A DNA stretch of 64,000 nucleotides from positions 208,122,965-208,186,964 of the forward strand of contig OX352774.1 in assembly GCA_947095535.1 (NCBI GenBank), written 5' to 3'. The notes under the pieces are model-generated. The model saw only the letters and a list, made by a program, of their open reading frames with translations, searched no databases and was not told where the DNA came from. Below, piece after piece: positions 51,901 to 63,300 of this stretch. How positions within the stretch are numbered: position 1 is the first letter of the stretch; each line of letters starts with the position of its first letter. A program made the translations under genes and the position numbers. The DNA is from Poecilobothrus nobilitatus. Taxonomy: Eukaryota; Arthropoda; Insecta; Diptera; Dolichopodidae.

Positions 51901-54900
51901 ACAATATTATACAAGTAAATTGTACTTAAAAAATTTTTTTACAAATTACTTGACTAATAAAAATATTCAATGATTATATAAAGATAACTTATGTTTTTAT
52001 TTTTTACTCTGACGATTGACATGTTAATTAACTGTTCAGTACTTATTCAGTACTTAAATAACTCGAATCTAATTTATGTTTTTTATATCGTTTTCTATAA
52101 TTCTTATTGAATAAAATGAATGTATAGTTATAATAACTAAAACAAGTTAATGTCTTTTTAACTGAAACGCAAAAAAAATTAAAAATTTAAATTTTGATGG
52201 TCGTAAAATATGACATGATGTGATTACTGTAAAACATATGAAATTGAAACCATCTCTTTTTATCCTAATTACAAAAAATATTTAAATACGAAAATGTTTT
52301 TTAAAAAATACAGTTATTCAAATGCAAGTACATATATTTTTAATATTTACCATACAAGTTATGTATACTAAGAGCACATTACCAATGACCTTATTTATAC
52401 ATCACTGATTTTAAAAATTTTATTTTGATTTTTAGGTATTGATTAATAAATTTTCGAATTAAAAACTAATAAATTAAAATAAATTTCAATACTGTTTTGT
52501 TGTATCTAAAATACAAAAATACAATAAATATAAAAGAATACTTAAAGGTAATCGCATAGCTAGATTATATAGTATATACTATATAGTATAAAAGAAAACC
52601 CGAAAAAACAAAACAATATAAAAAATTAATAAACACGAGACCATGTTATCAGGTGAATTCATTCATTAAATTATTCTCTTTTTATTTTTATATACCTATA
52701 CATAATAAAATTTATTGAATATAAATATATGTATATGCATTTGCATAAAAGACCGCACCCTATATAATAAAAGTTTTCAATTAAAATATTTCGTTTATGA
52801 CACCTTTTTACGATCGCTTTTAAACAATACATAATATGCATTCATTTCAAAATCATAGTTAGTAGTGATGATTTTAATTTTTTTTTAAATTAATCAATCA
52901 TTATTGATTTAAAATCTAGAATTTCTTAAATTTATGCATTTTGTGAAACATTTAAAAAAAAATTTTTTTTTTTTTTGAAGAACTGTTATTATTTTTAAGT
53001 TGAACCACGTGACAATTTTAAAAACTGATGTATTAGAATGGAATAAATAAATGAATTTATTGAATAATTGAATTGAATTGTCTAATAAAAATTTCAGTTT
53101 TTTTTTTTTTTGAAGTTATAATATAACTATTCTCTAATTTTTATTTTTAGAATTGCGAATTTTATATTGCGACCTCTTTTTAAGTGTAACGTACGATCAA
53201 TTTCTTAATAAAAAATTTTAAACAAATAAATGTCAATTCAAAATTTTGACAATATAATAGAGTATTTTATTAATTAACATGATTGTCTATTATCACTTTT
53301 GACTACTTAACAAGAAAAATAATAACTTATGAATGATAGATGCAATTGCAAGTATCTGGTTGAACTTAAGAACATGTTTGTAATTCTCAGCTGTCATTAA
53401 AATTAAAATTTAAATATTGTTTAAACCTAATTGAATTTGATAAGTTATTTTAATTCTGATTTTTAGTACTGTTTCAGCTAAGGTAATTTAAATTAAATTA
53501 TAAAAAAATTTTGTTTTCGAAGTTCCGAGAAATGAATAATGAACACAAAAAAGAAATACTATGGATACAACAAAAAAAAACTGCTATGTATTAACAAAAA
53601 TGTCTTTACATTATGTATATGACAACATATCAAGCGAGTAGTTACCTATTTTAATAACATATACTGCAAAACTATATACAAATATAAATAATTTTTATTT
53701 TTTATTCAGATTAAAATTTTTATTTTTACTAAATGTCTAATGCATTTTAATATTTTAGCGTAGAAAAATTTAAAATTTAAATAAGCCCATTTATTTTGAC
53801 AACCGGATCAACTTGACATTTTTATGACATTTTTTTTTTTGTATTTTTGTATTTATAAATGTTGGTAATAACTTTTTAGGGGTGCATAAAAATTTGAACC
53901 GTATTGTGAGTTGTGACGTTTTCAATTCATCGTTTTTTTTTTTTTTTTATTTCATCATTAAGTGGGCGAAATTTATAAATTTTATTAGCATAAAAAGAAC
54001 GTCATTGACAAAAAAAAAAAAAAAAATTAAATAAAAACGTGTATTATATGTTTAAAATAAAATACAGATTAAGTATAAGTAGGTATATATTTTTTTATTT
54101 AAAATTGAAAATAAAGTAATAAAATTATCAATAAAAAAGAAAGATATTTTCAAATAAAAACTTGAGGCTGAAATTGATGTTTTTTTTTTCGTAATAAATT
54201 TTTAATCATAAAATTTTCTAAGTGCTTGTTTTTTTTTTTTTTTTTGCCTCTTACTGTATAAGCACAATTAATTTTTTAACAAGATTTTAATAACTTAAGA
54301 TCATGGTCACTTTATCGCAACATACATACATACATACATATTATGCTAATATAAAAATTGTGTACTCGTATATGTATATGAATACTTTTGTCTGTAGCAT
54401 AAAATAATTTTATAACTGGTTAACCATAAACTTTAACAAAAATAGCATAAAAAATATATTTTATTAATGCAAACATTAGCAGAATTTATTATTAATTTTT
54501 TTGCTTTTTAATTAAAAATTATTTACAAAAAAAAAAAAATGTAAAATAGGTTTAGAATATCATGAGATTATTTTAATTAATTATTTATATAGCGTTTATC
54601 AGAATTACTTATAGGATTATTTATATTTAGTTAGATCTGTTAATCCGTTATATTCATATAGCAGTAAAAAACTCTGAAAAAACGTTATTTTTAATAAGTA
54701 GGTATATATAGAGGTAACATGATAAATGCTATGAATGAAATTTTTATTATGTAGTTAGTGTTACTTAAATTAGTACTTATGCTATTTCAAGTTTATGGTT
54801 TATTGTACAGATTGTTGGCTTATTAAAGCGAGTGCAAAAGAAAAAAAAATTTGGAGAAGTACATATCAAATTATATTTTTATCACTTTCATGGCGCGGAT

Positions 54901-55119
54901 TTCTCAAAAAAAACTGAACTAAGTACTTAAATATTCAAAGTTAAATGTATTTTTTTTGTAATTTGCATCAGTAAAAGCCTAATGAAAAATGTTATCTATT
55001 AAACGTAGATATGTTTTTTTTTTATACGAACTAAGATAATAAAGAAATGTTGGTAAGTAAATTGGAGACGAACCTGTACAGATTCTTTTCAAAAAGATGC
55101 AAATTGTATAATAGACAAG
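48990..55119. other. gene-free AT-rich DNA
   Basis: Six kilobases of low-complexity DNA. A CAACAACAACAACAA run lies near 49243-49256, an (AT)n tract at 49790-49812, and a small palindromic TATAGTATATACTATATAGTA cluster at about 52568-52590. No gene or RNA gene is recognised. Confidence 0.65.
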
Positions 55120-55245
55120 GGGTCGAATGCATAAAACTGAGCTTGAAATCAAATCTCATTTTTTCAAACAAAAACTTGCTTGAACTCATTATTTTGTTTG
55201 AAAAAGTCAGATTTGAGTTCAATTTCTGTTTTATGCATTCGGCCC
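55120..55245. mobile_element. 126-bp near-palindromic (foldback) MITE
   Basis: The left arm GGGTCGAATGCATAAAAC and the right arm GTTTTATGCATTCGGCCC are inverted copies with a single mismatch, and the similarity runs almost to the centre: TCAAATCTCATTTTTTCAAAC against GTTTGAAAAAGTCAGATTTGA. Almost the whole element folds into one long hairpin with a short central loop near 55185. Because it is palindromic, both strands give similar short frames (55031-55282 minus and 55047-55289 plus), which are not genes. The target duplication is unclear (flanks GACAAG and AACATC). The superfamily is not determined. Confidence 0.72.
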
Positions 55246-56617
55246 AACATCTATCAGAGAGGAACACAGTTGATGAAAGCATGTTGTAATATTTGTTTGC
55301 TTGTTAAAGTATTTTAATGGTTTAGGCAATAAATGATTTGCGATTAAATTATAATAATTCTTACAATCAGGTAATTGCGAATTCGTTGAGATTTTTTTTT
55401 TTCTTTTTTTAAGTTTTATAATTTCAGAGATAAAATCAACCTAAATTTTTTACATCATCTAAAAAATTTGCACTTTGATACCAACATATAATCTTACTTT
55501 CGAAATGGTTTCCTTTTTTTTTTTTGATTCTTCATTTATGATGTGTGGTACATATATATCCTTTCAAAACAATAAAAGCATTTTGACAGGTTTCATTAAT
55601 TATTTATATCTATAGGTACCTGTTATATTAAAGAAAAACACTCTCAATTTTCTTAAACACTATTTTTATTGCATGCTAATTCTAAAGGTTGCTTGCTTGT
55701 CTAATTTTTAAGTCAATGACAAATATTTTGATTTTAACCAAGAGTTTGAAAATTAAAACTAAATGCGGTAAATGAAAAAATACTCAGCCAATACGTAGAC
55801 AACAGTTTGGCAACCGTGGAAAAAAATAATGGAGGTTCTAATTAAGAATTGTTCCTTTATAAGCGAATATATGCTTAAATATAAGCTGTCTCTATAAAAA
55901 TATGCTTAAACATTCAATTCCAGAAGAAAATTGATATAAAATACAATACAAATACAAATACAAAAGTTAACATATTTTATTAATTCTATAAACAAATGAA
56001 ATTGTAAAGTTAAAAAAGTGAATTAGTTTGATATTCAATAACAATTATAACTAGTTATTCCAAACATTCTCAAAAATTCTTCAATAAACTCGTAATAACT
56101 AATTATAATTAAATTTTATAATTAGCATAATTATAATAATAATAAATATAAATAATATATATAATAAACTCGTGATTTATTATTAAAATTATTTTTTTTA
56201 TTTTATTTTTAATTAATAAAATTTATTTTTTAAATTTTTTAAACTTATTTATGATTATATACCTATAAAATTTTTTTTTTAATTATTATAGTTAAGTTAA
56301 TAAAATTACAATCTGGATTGAAATGTATGAAATAAAATAAAATAATTAAATATTTTTCCTTTTTTTTTTAATTTAAAGAAAAGAAAAACAAGTGAAAAAA
56401 TGAAAAAAAAAATTATCTATGTAAATAAGTAATTTTTACTAATTAAAAGTATATAGAATGTGCTAATAACCTAAAAAACTAATATTCAAAAACAAAAATA
56501 ACATTCTTAAAGTTATATGAGGAAGTAAGTAAGTCAAGTTCTGTTAATATTCTTAAAACTTTAAAATTATCAAAAAACTTATATTCTTCTTCCCCCTCCC
56601 CCCCCAAAATATAAAAA

Positions 56618-56649
<32 letters not shown>

Positions 56650-59211
56650 CGTATAATAAATTAAAACTTTTATTTTTGAACTTAAAACTCAAAAACTTCT
56701 TAAACTTAAAAGAAATTAATATTTTACGCATTACTTAATTTAATTTTAAAGTTTGAACTTAATTTTTTAAGACGTATTTGTATAACAAGTTCTTATACGA
56801 AATTTTTATATGATATTTAGAAGCATTACCTATAAATATCCTATAATACAAAATCTAGAAAATAATATGAATACGAAAAGTAATACTAAAAGAAATTCAA
56901 ATTATAAAATTTTCAGGAAAAGAATATCACCTTAATACTTTTTAAGGTTTATTTAATAGAACGCTATTACCTTAAATTAAAAAAATGTGTTTTTTAACTA
57001 ACATTAACTGAAATGTTCAAAAATAATTTAATTGAGTTTTTTAAAATCAACATTATTTAATAATAAAAACTTCTTCCAACTACACTTAATTATCCTTTAA
57101 CAAAAATCTTTTCCAATAACAGTAAAAGCAACAAGGAAGAAATGCCTGATAGGAAGAGATGCCTGATCTATAAGACCTCCACACAAACATAATATATAAT
57201 ATTTCCGTAACATTTTTAACTTCACTAACTTAATCTAAATTAATTAAGCAGTGAGACACAGTTGTATTACAGTTATTCGACACCATTTCGCCAAACTAAC
57301 AAAATTTTATAAACGTTATTGCCCGAAAACTTGATAATTTTTTACATTTGAAGTACTAAAATCTGAACATATAAATTTTGGCAACTACCCGAATTTGCAT
57401 TTATTTAATTAAATTTAGCAGAAACCGTTGGCATGAAATTTAACTTGTTTTGGCAAAATTTTAAATACTAATTAGAGCTTAATTAGACATTGAGTTATAC
57501 TGATAAAATAAAAAGGAGATGGAAGGTATAGCTACTTGAACTCGAATTCTATTTTAACAGCAAAACTAGTATTTACATAAAAATCAAATGGTAAAAATTT
57601 CAGAATTCTATAGTTCTTTATTTTTAGAGTTATCATGCAAACGAATGAACTCAGCTTAAATCGGCTCAAAATCCATATTTACCTTGTTTCTTTTAAAGTG
57701 TTATAAAAGTAAAGCCAAATTTTATACATTAAGGCTTACAGTATGCAATGATATGATCACGAGGATCAATACTTCTAATATTAAAAAATATTATACTTAA
57801 ATAGAAAAACTTGTTTTCGAAAATTTCTTCATATTTATTAAAATCTCTTTAATAAAACTATAACAGTCGCTGAAAGGTATATGAATTTAATCTTTTAAAA
57901 ATCAAAGAATCTTTAATCTTCTAAAAAAAAAATCAATAACAGAAATTGGAATAAGAGTTTACAATTTTAATTATATAGTTTTCAGTTTTAAAGATTTTAT
58001 TTTTATAGTTAATGATAGTGAAACAATTTTAATCCATATTTCATGATGAAATATTTTCATTTTTTTTATATAGATAGCTATAAACGTATATTCTTATTTT
58101 TTTTTTCGAAATTCTTTTTAAAATCTTTGAATATCATAATATGGATATGATGAATTTTATTAACATATATAAGTATGTAAACTTATTTATAGTTAAACAT
58201 TTATACAATGTATAATATCTATGTCAGTAAACCTATATATATAGAATAATTAAATAAAATGTAATTTGATATAAGTACGACTATATATAAATATATTTTT
58301 ATGTCTCATATTTTTTCATTAATTAAAATTAATTATAAGTATAGTTACTTGCTTTAAGCGGGAAAATGTTGTTGATAGAATTAATCCAAAAAGAAAATAT
58401 TACATACCTGAAAGAAAAGAAAATATATATATATATATATCTATTATAATTTATATAAGTAAATAAATGTGTATATATATATGTATATAATATAAATAAA
58501 TTGGATTTAATAAATTGTACTTATAGTTAACTTACTTTTAAATTTTTTTATATGAATGAATATTAATTTCAGTTTTTTTTTTTCCTCAGTAAAATGATAT
58601 TACATATTACATATATAGTTTTAATTAGGGGGTAAATGTGGACTTAAATTTCGGATATACAAAACTTGAAATAAGAGATGGAGAAAAAAAAAATAAACCT
58701 TAAAAAATTTCATTCAAAAGAAATTGACATAATTTATTTATTTTTGGGAAAAAAAATTTATTTCGAAATCAATGAAAATAACTATTAATATAAACTTTAG
58801 TCGAATTTATTCATGTAGATACAAAATTATCAAAAAAGATATTCTATCAACCAGTTACCAGCAAAATTAGAATTTCATACACCATAAATGTTAATTGAAT
58901 ATACATACTTCAGTAATTGTTGAAGAAATTTTTGTCAATTAAAAATAAGTAGTTACTTTTACTAATGTATGTATGTATGCATATATATATTGTAGATATG
59001 TAGATATATACTTATTTTTTTCGCTGAAAACAGTTCATGTTATTAATTTTAAATTTTATTTTCCTTAACTATTCTAATCGTAACATATTAAAATTTTAAT
59101 TGTACATTTTGAGATTTTTATATTTTATGAGATTTTTATATTTTTATGAGTCTTTTTACAAAAATTGATGTAACAATAGAAAAGGTAATTTAATACTTCT
59201 TACTTATAACC
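55246..59211. other. gene-free AT-rich DNA
   Basis: Contains the polypyrimidine/AT tract at 56584-56649 and (AT)9 at 58423-58440. No coding region or repeat copy is recognised. Confidence 0.65.
56584..56649. repeat. polypyrimidine tract followed by (AT)n
   Basis: TTCTTCTTCCCCCTCCCCCCCC (56584-56605), with a run of eight C, is followed by AT-rich sequence and an (AT)13 tract (56624-56649). A C-run of this length is very rare in this window. Confidence 0.85.
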
Positions 59212-59790
59212 CTTTATACTCGTACGAACGAAGTTCTCAGAGTATAATGAATTTGTTATTACGTTTGTGACAGCATTAAGGAATCGAGGTAGATATGACC
59301 AAGTATATATATATACATATATATATTCTTGTCCAGAATCGAATTCTGAATCGTTTTATTCCCATGTACGTTCGCCTGTCGTTATGCAAATTATCTCAAA
59401 ATATAAAGGAGCTCGGATCCTGAAATTTTTAACATTTGGAGCTTTGTAAAATTGTTAAAGGTTTCGCTATTTAAATTGAGCAAATTCGACCAAGGCATTC
59501 GAGTAACTGCCACACAACTTTTAGATTTAAATGAAAATAACTCGGTAAATAAGTATCTCAACTAAACTAGGTATCTGAAATTTTGTGAAAAGGTGTTTTA
59601 TGTTAATAACTTTTGTGAAATTAGGTTGATTTGGGGCAACGGGATCGAATAGATGTCATACAACTCCCAAATCCAATTAAATTAGATATCTTAAATTTTC
59701 TAAAAGATAATTAAATTTTATGAAAACAGCATGATTGTGCGGAAATCTTAGAGTTGACACAGTTTATTCTACTCTACAATCTTTCTCGTT
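59212..59790 (+). repeat. dispersed fly-type repeat R3, copy 1
   Basis: Begins near TTTATACTCGTACGAACGAA with an inverted TATACTC / GAGTATA pair (59217-59246), as seen at the start of a common class of fly interspersed repeats, and ends near CTTAGAGTTGACACAG with TCTTTCTCGTTT. The second copy at 61681-62065 begins ATACCCGTACGA with ATACCCG / CGGGTAT arms and is followed by CTAAGAGTTGACAAAGG and TTCCTCGTTT. The two therefore share layout at both ends, though the middle is diverged. A 60-codon frame inside (59267-59449) is not coding in any recognisable way. Confidence 0.45.
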
Positions 59791-60156
59791 TTTTTTTTTT
59801 TTTTTTAAATACTTATCATGTATAGTTACTAAATTAAAAGCATCAAGGTGTTAAACAGGCAAATAAATTGATAATTAAAATTAAAGGTAACTACTTAAAT
59901 GTTGAAATTATATGATTCATTAAAAAACATCAAAAAATTTTAATTTAGTTTTACTACCGTTCTAAAATCGTCCAATGTTAAGTTTTTAATACAAAGTTGG
60001 TATAAAATTTGCATATAAATGATAAATATTTGAATTAACATTATCAATTAACATAGCTAATAAACAAGTTTAGTATATATATATGCGGCAATGAAAATAT
60101 ATATATACGTATGTGGTTACTATAACCCATATACTAATCAAATTTTATAAGAAAAA

Positions 60157-60351
60157 AAAAATTTTTTTTTTTAATGCATTTCTCTGCCACATAAATGGGA
60201 CAGGAAATTACACAGCCTTTCCTGTTCAGGCGTGGCTGTAAATGTCGTAAGGGGGAATAACTCTTACGACGTGTGTGGGATTCGAACCCAAACTCCCTCG
60301 GTGTTTACAGCGTATTTTATACGCTCTTACCCACTAGGCCATCGAGGCCCC
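60157..60351 (-). mobile_element. tRNA-derived SINE, copy 4
   Basis: On the minus strand it starts at about 60351 with GGGGCCTCGATGGCCTAGTG (box A), has GGTTCGAATCCC (box B), a perfect GCGTAT-AAA-ATACGC hairpin between them, and the GTCGTAAG/CTTACGAC arms after box B. The body ends with CCACATAAATG-type sequence in reverse and a T run at 60161-60172 (the A tail). Flanks ATAAGAAAAA occur at 60147-60156 and 60352-60361, a 10-bp target-site duplication. It is the copy whose promoter boxes and arms are best preserved, so it is perhaps the youngest of the four. Confidence 0.92.
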
Positions 60352-60361
60352 ATAAGAAAAA

Positions 60362-61349
60362 TTAAATATAAGAAAAGTATCAGAGATTTCTGCGAATAAT
60401 TTGCAAAATTTTATCCAGGCAGTGAAAAAAATAATAACTTAAAACATTATTTTGTTCAGACTTAACGAGTTATAAAAGTGTAGTTCTTTTAAGTTCTATT
60501 GTTTACATAGAAAGTAAATTAGCTATACTTGATTAAAAAAAAGCCATAAGAAATTCTTCAATTTTGTAAACCATCTACCATCAAGTAAAGTATATTGATA
60601 TTTTTTCCAAATTATTCACATTTTTACATAAAAAAAAATGTTAATTAAAAAATTTTGACCTTTCACAATCTTTAAACGATTTAATTCTGCTATTAAACGA
60701 AACAAAAAATTTTGATTTTACCAAAATACATTTTTTTTTTTAAACTATTAATTAATTACTTAATCAAAAGTCATTAAACTAACTATTAAAAAGCATGTAG
60801 CGGCATTTTTTTTTATTACTTTTTTCCTATTAGGTACTATAAATACCATACCCAATCTTTAAGTTATTTTTACTCATTTCTTTATTCTATGTATGTACTA
60901 AATATATATATACATACTTATATCACTTAAAAAACATTCGTTTCTTAGAAATTAAATCAAATCGAATTAAATTTATTTATCACATGTCACATGCTGTCTT
61001 TTATAATATTTACTTAATTGATTTTAAGTTGTTGTCAATTTAAGAGTTTTATTTAATATAATATATAACAATTTGTTAGAAGTATTGTACATATTTGTAT
61101 ATATGTATATGTAGTTGTTAAATAAATGTTTGTTTTATTTCTATTAAAAATTATTTTAGAAACTATTTCATATCATGTTAATGATTTGTCTTAAATTTAA
61201 GAGTTTAAATAAATATTGAGATTAATTAAAATCTGAAAAGTATAATTGTAGGTATATTTAATATTAAAGAAAAAACAAAAGCAAAGAATTATTTAGTGGG
61301 AGTAAAAATTTGGAATTATATAAGTACATAACTATAAAATTAATATTGG
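60362..61349. other. gene-free AT-rich DNA
   Basis: Low-complexity spacer between the SINE and the foldback candidate; nothing is recognised. Confidence 0.6.
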
Positions 61350-62508
61350 AGCTTATGATTGAAAATGCACGGACAACGCGCCGCTCGAAAAAGATTATTC
61401 ACCTTCACTCTATGTTGATATGAATGAAAACGCGTGATTAAATTTTAATTCGAAATTAAATGACAGTTGTTAAAAACAATTTTCGTTATAATATAAAAGT
61501 CAAATAGGTATAAAATAGGTAAACAAAAATAATTTTTGTATAATAGTTTTTTATAAATTTTAGAAACTTTTAGAATTAAAAATAAATATAAAATTTTCTT
61601 TTGATAAAAAGTTGTAATAAAAAATTTGTATTTTGTTGATTTTAACTTTAAGGTAACAAATTTATAATAAACAAGTTTTTATACCCGTACGATAAGGATC
61701 GGGTATATTAAAATTGCTCCTCCGTTTGTAACACCTCGAAATAAGCTATCTTCTTATATATACCTTCAAAGGTATATATCGGATCGGAATCAAATTCTAA
61801 GCCGATTAAGCTTTGTCCGTCCGTCCGTCCGTCTGTATTTTCGTCAGCAAGATAACGCAAAAACTAAGAAAGCTAGAGTCTTGAAATTAATACAAAATAT
61901 TCTTACAACAATTTGCAGGTTCCCTATTTTTTTTTTGGTTGAGATCCGACCAAAACTTTGGATAGCTCGCCGATTTCAATATATTTTAAAATACTAAAAA
62001 ATTAAAAAAATAATAATACAAGTAGAGTGATAGGCTATGAAAATACTAACGGTTCGTACGGGTATCTAAGAGTTGACAAAGGCAACAGTTTTCTTCCTCG
62101 TTTCATTTGCAATTTATTTTAAAACGTGAATGATTTCGTTTGTAAAAAAAAGTTTCATTTAAAGGGTTAGAAGTAAAATTTCCTACCAAATTATTTTCAT
62201 TTGACGAAAGGCCAATTCAGCGTATTTGTCCTGTTTTGTTAGTTTTCTCCTAATCCAAAAAGGTTAAATATTAGAAAAGTTAAATTAAAAAACTTAAATT
62301 TTTCATTTTGTTTTAAAAGATTTAAAATAAATTAAAAACTTACATAAAAGTATTTTTAATTTTTTTTAAAACGCGAACATATGCATGCGTTTCATCATAC
62401 AATAAATTAACTTCGAAAAAAACGTTTTCCGTGCGTTTTCAATCATACGATAATAGTTAATTTGACATTTCGGTAGCATTTACGTTTTCCGTAGGTTTTC
62501 AATCATAA
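61350..62508. mobile_element. candidate foldback-type element, interrupted by a nested repeat
   Basis: Left arm: TTATGATTGAAAATGCACGG at about 61356, then CTCGAAAAAG, then ATGAATGAAAACGCGTG at about 61419-61436. The right side has inverted copies in the matching order: GCATGCGTTTCATCATAC at about 62383, TTCGAAAAAAACG, and CGTGCGTTTTCAATCATA at about 62430. A further ACGTTTTCCG-AG-TTTTCAATCATAA unit lies exactly 60 bases later (from 62482). So a pair of inverted arms about 1 kb apart, with a duplicated end unit on the right, brackets the region. The 385-bp R3 repeat (61681-62065) lies inside. No transposase frame is present. The outer ends are approximate. Confidence 0.45.
61681..62065 (+). 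repeat. dispersed fly-type repeat R3, copy 2
   Basis: Starts ATACCCGTACG and ends CGTACGGGTAT, an exact 11-bp inverted pair. It opens with its own small hairpin (ATACCCG ... CGGGTAT). The interior has ATTGCTCCTCCGTTTGTAAC, CTCGAAATA, ATATATCGGATCGG, a GTCC tandem at 61815-61834 and AGCTAGAGTCTTGAAAT, a combination I associate with widespread non-autonomous repeats of higher flies. No open frame. It sits inside the candidate foldback element, so it probably inserted later. Confidence 0.55.
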
Positions 62509-62876
62509 AACCCATTATGTAGTTATCAATGACAATAATATAAAAGTTAATTTGAAAACACCGATTTATATTTTTAAACTAGATTTTATTTTAAATTATT
62601 CAAATTTTATATTGTATTCATACTAAGTATATCACATCGTAAAGGCCTAGAAATTTTTTTTTTTAAATCTTTCATTCAAATCTTACATAAAAACTGAATA
62701 AGTATCTTTTGTGAAATTTGGATTCTACTAAATTCAAAATAGTAGAATAAGTAAATAAATTATTAATAGATTTTCTGTTATATAGGTATAACTAATTTTA
62801 AATTCTTAAACGTTGCTGAAAAATAAATGCTATAGTGGTTATGCTTTAAAGAGTTTCTGAAAAAACTAAGTATAAT
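62509..62876. other. gene-free AT-rich DNA
   Basis: Spacer upstream of the LINE remnant. It may include more of the same LINE, but no coding similarity is visible. Confidence 0.5.
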
Positions 62877-63220
62877 TGGAAAAGATATGAAAAAATCATA
62901 CTAGGATCCAGTATAAATAAAATTCTAACAAACTTATTGTCGGGTCAATGGATGGCTAAAGAGGCACTCCAAGAAATGTGAAATAGAGAATAACGGTATA
63001 CATGATTCTTTCAAGAAGAATCTCGAGAACACATACTCAAAAACTGCCATGCTATACTCCGAGAAAAATATTAAATATAAACTGCCAAGCAGTAGAGCTA
63101 ACAAAAGTATTATAAGTGGAAGTAAAATCCATAACCGCAGGATAACAATATAGATCTACGACAAAAGGTAGCAATGTTACTTATACCCCTTAAATAATAA
63201 TAATCTAATCTAATCATTTT
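62877..63220 (+). pseudogene. decayed Jockey-like LINE, ORF2 C-terminus and 3' end
   Basis: From 62877 the frame reads WKRYEKIILGSS, then NKILTNLLSGQWMAKEALQE up to a TGA at 62979. This resembles the LLTGH-type segment before the terminal zinc finger of Jockey-like reverse transcriptases. After stops, the same frame resumes as QEESREHILKNCHAILREKY, matching the usual EE-EHIL-C-PA zinc-finger pattern; the first two cysteines are lost. The 3' part ends with ACGACAAAAGGTAGCAATG, CCCCTTAAATAATAATAATC and a TAATCTAATC tail, which suits the 3' UTR and terminal repeat of this LINE group. Several stops show it is dead. Only the 3' end is present, as usual for 5'-truncated insertions. Confidence 0.55.
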
Positions 63221-63300
63221 AGAAGCAGGGCTAACAAAAATATTATAAGCGAAGGCAAAGTATACTTTTACCCCTTAAATAATAATAATCTAATCTTATC
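63221..63300 (+). repeat. second, partial copy of the LINE 3' end
   Basis: AGGGCTAACAAAAATATTAT and AAGCGAAGGCAAAGTA repeat 63095-63125 (AGAGCTAACAAAAGTATTAT, AAGTGGAAGTAAA). They are followed directly by ACCCCTTAAATAATAATAAT and CTAATCTTATC, repeating 63185-63214. About 50 bases of the 3' UTR present in the first copy are missing. It is a tandem 3'-end duplication or a second truncated insertion into the tail. Confidence 0.65.
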
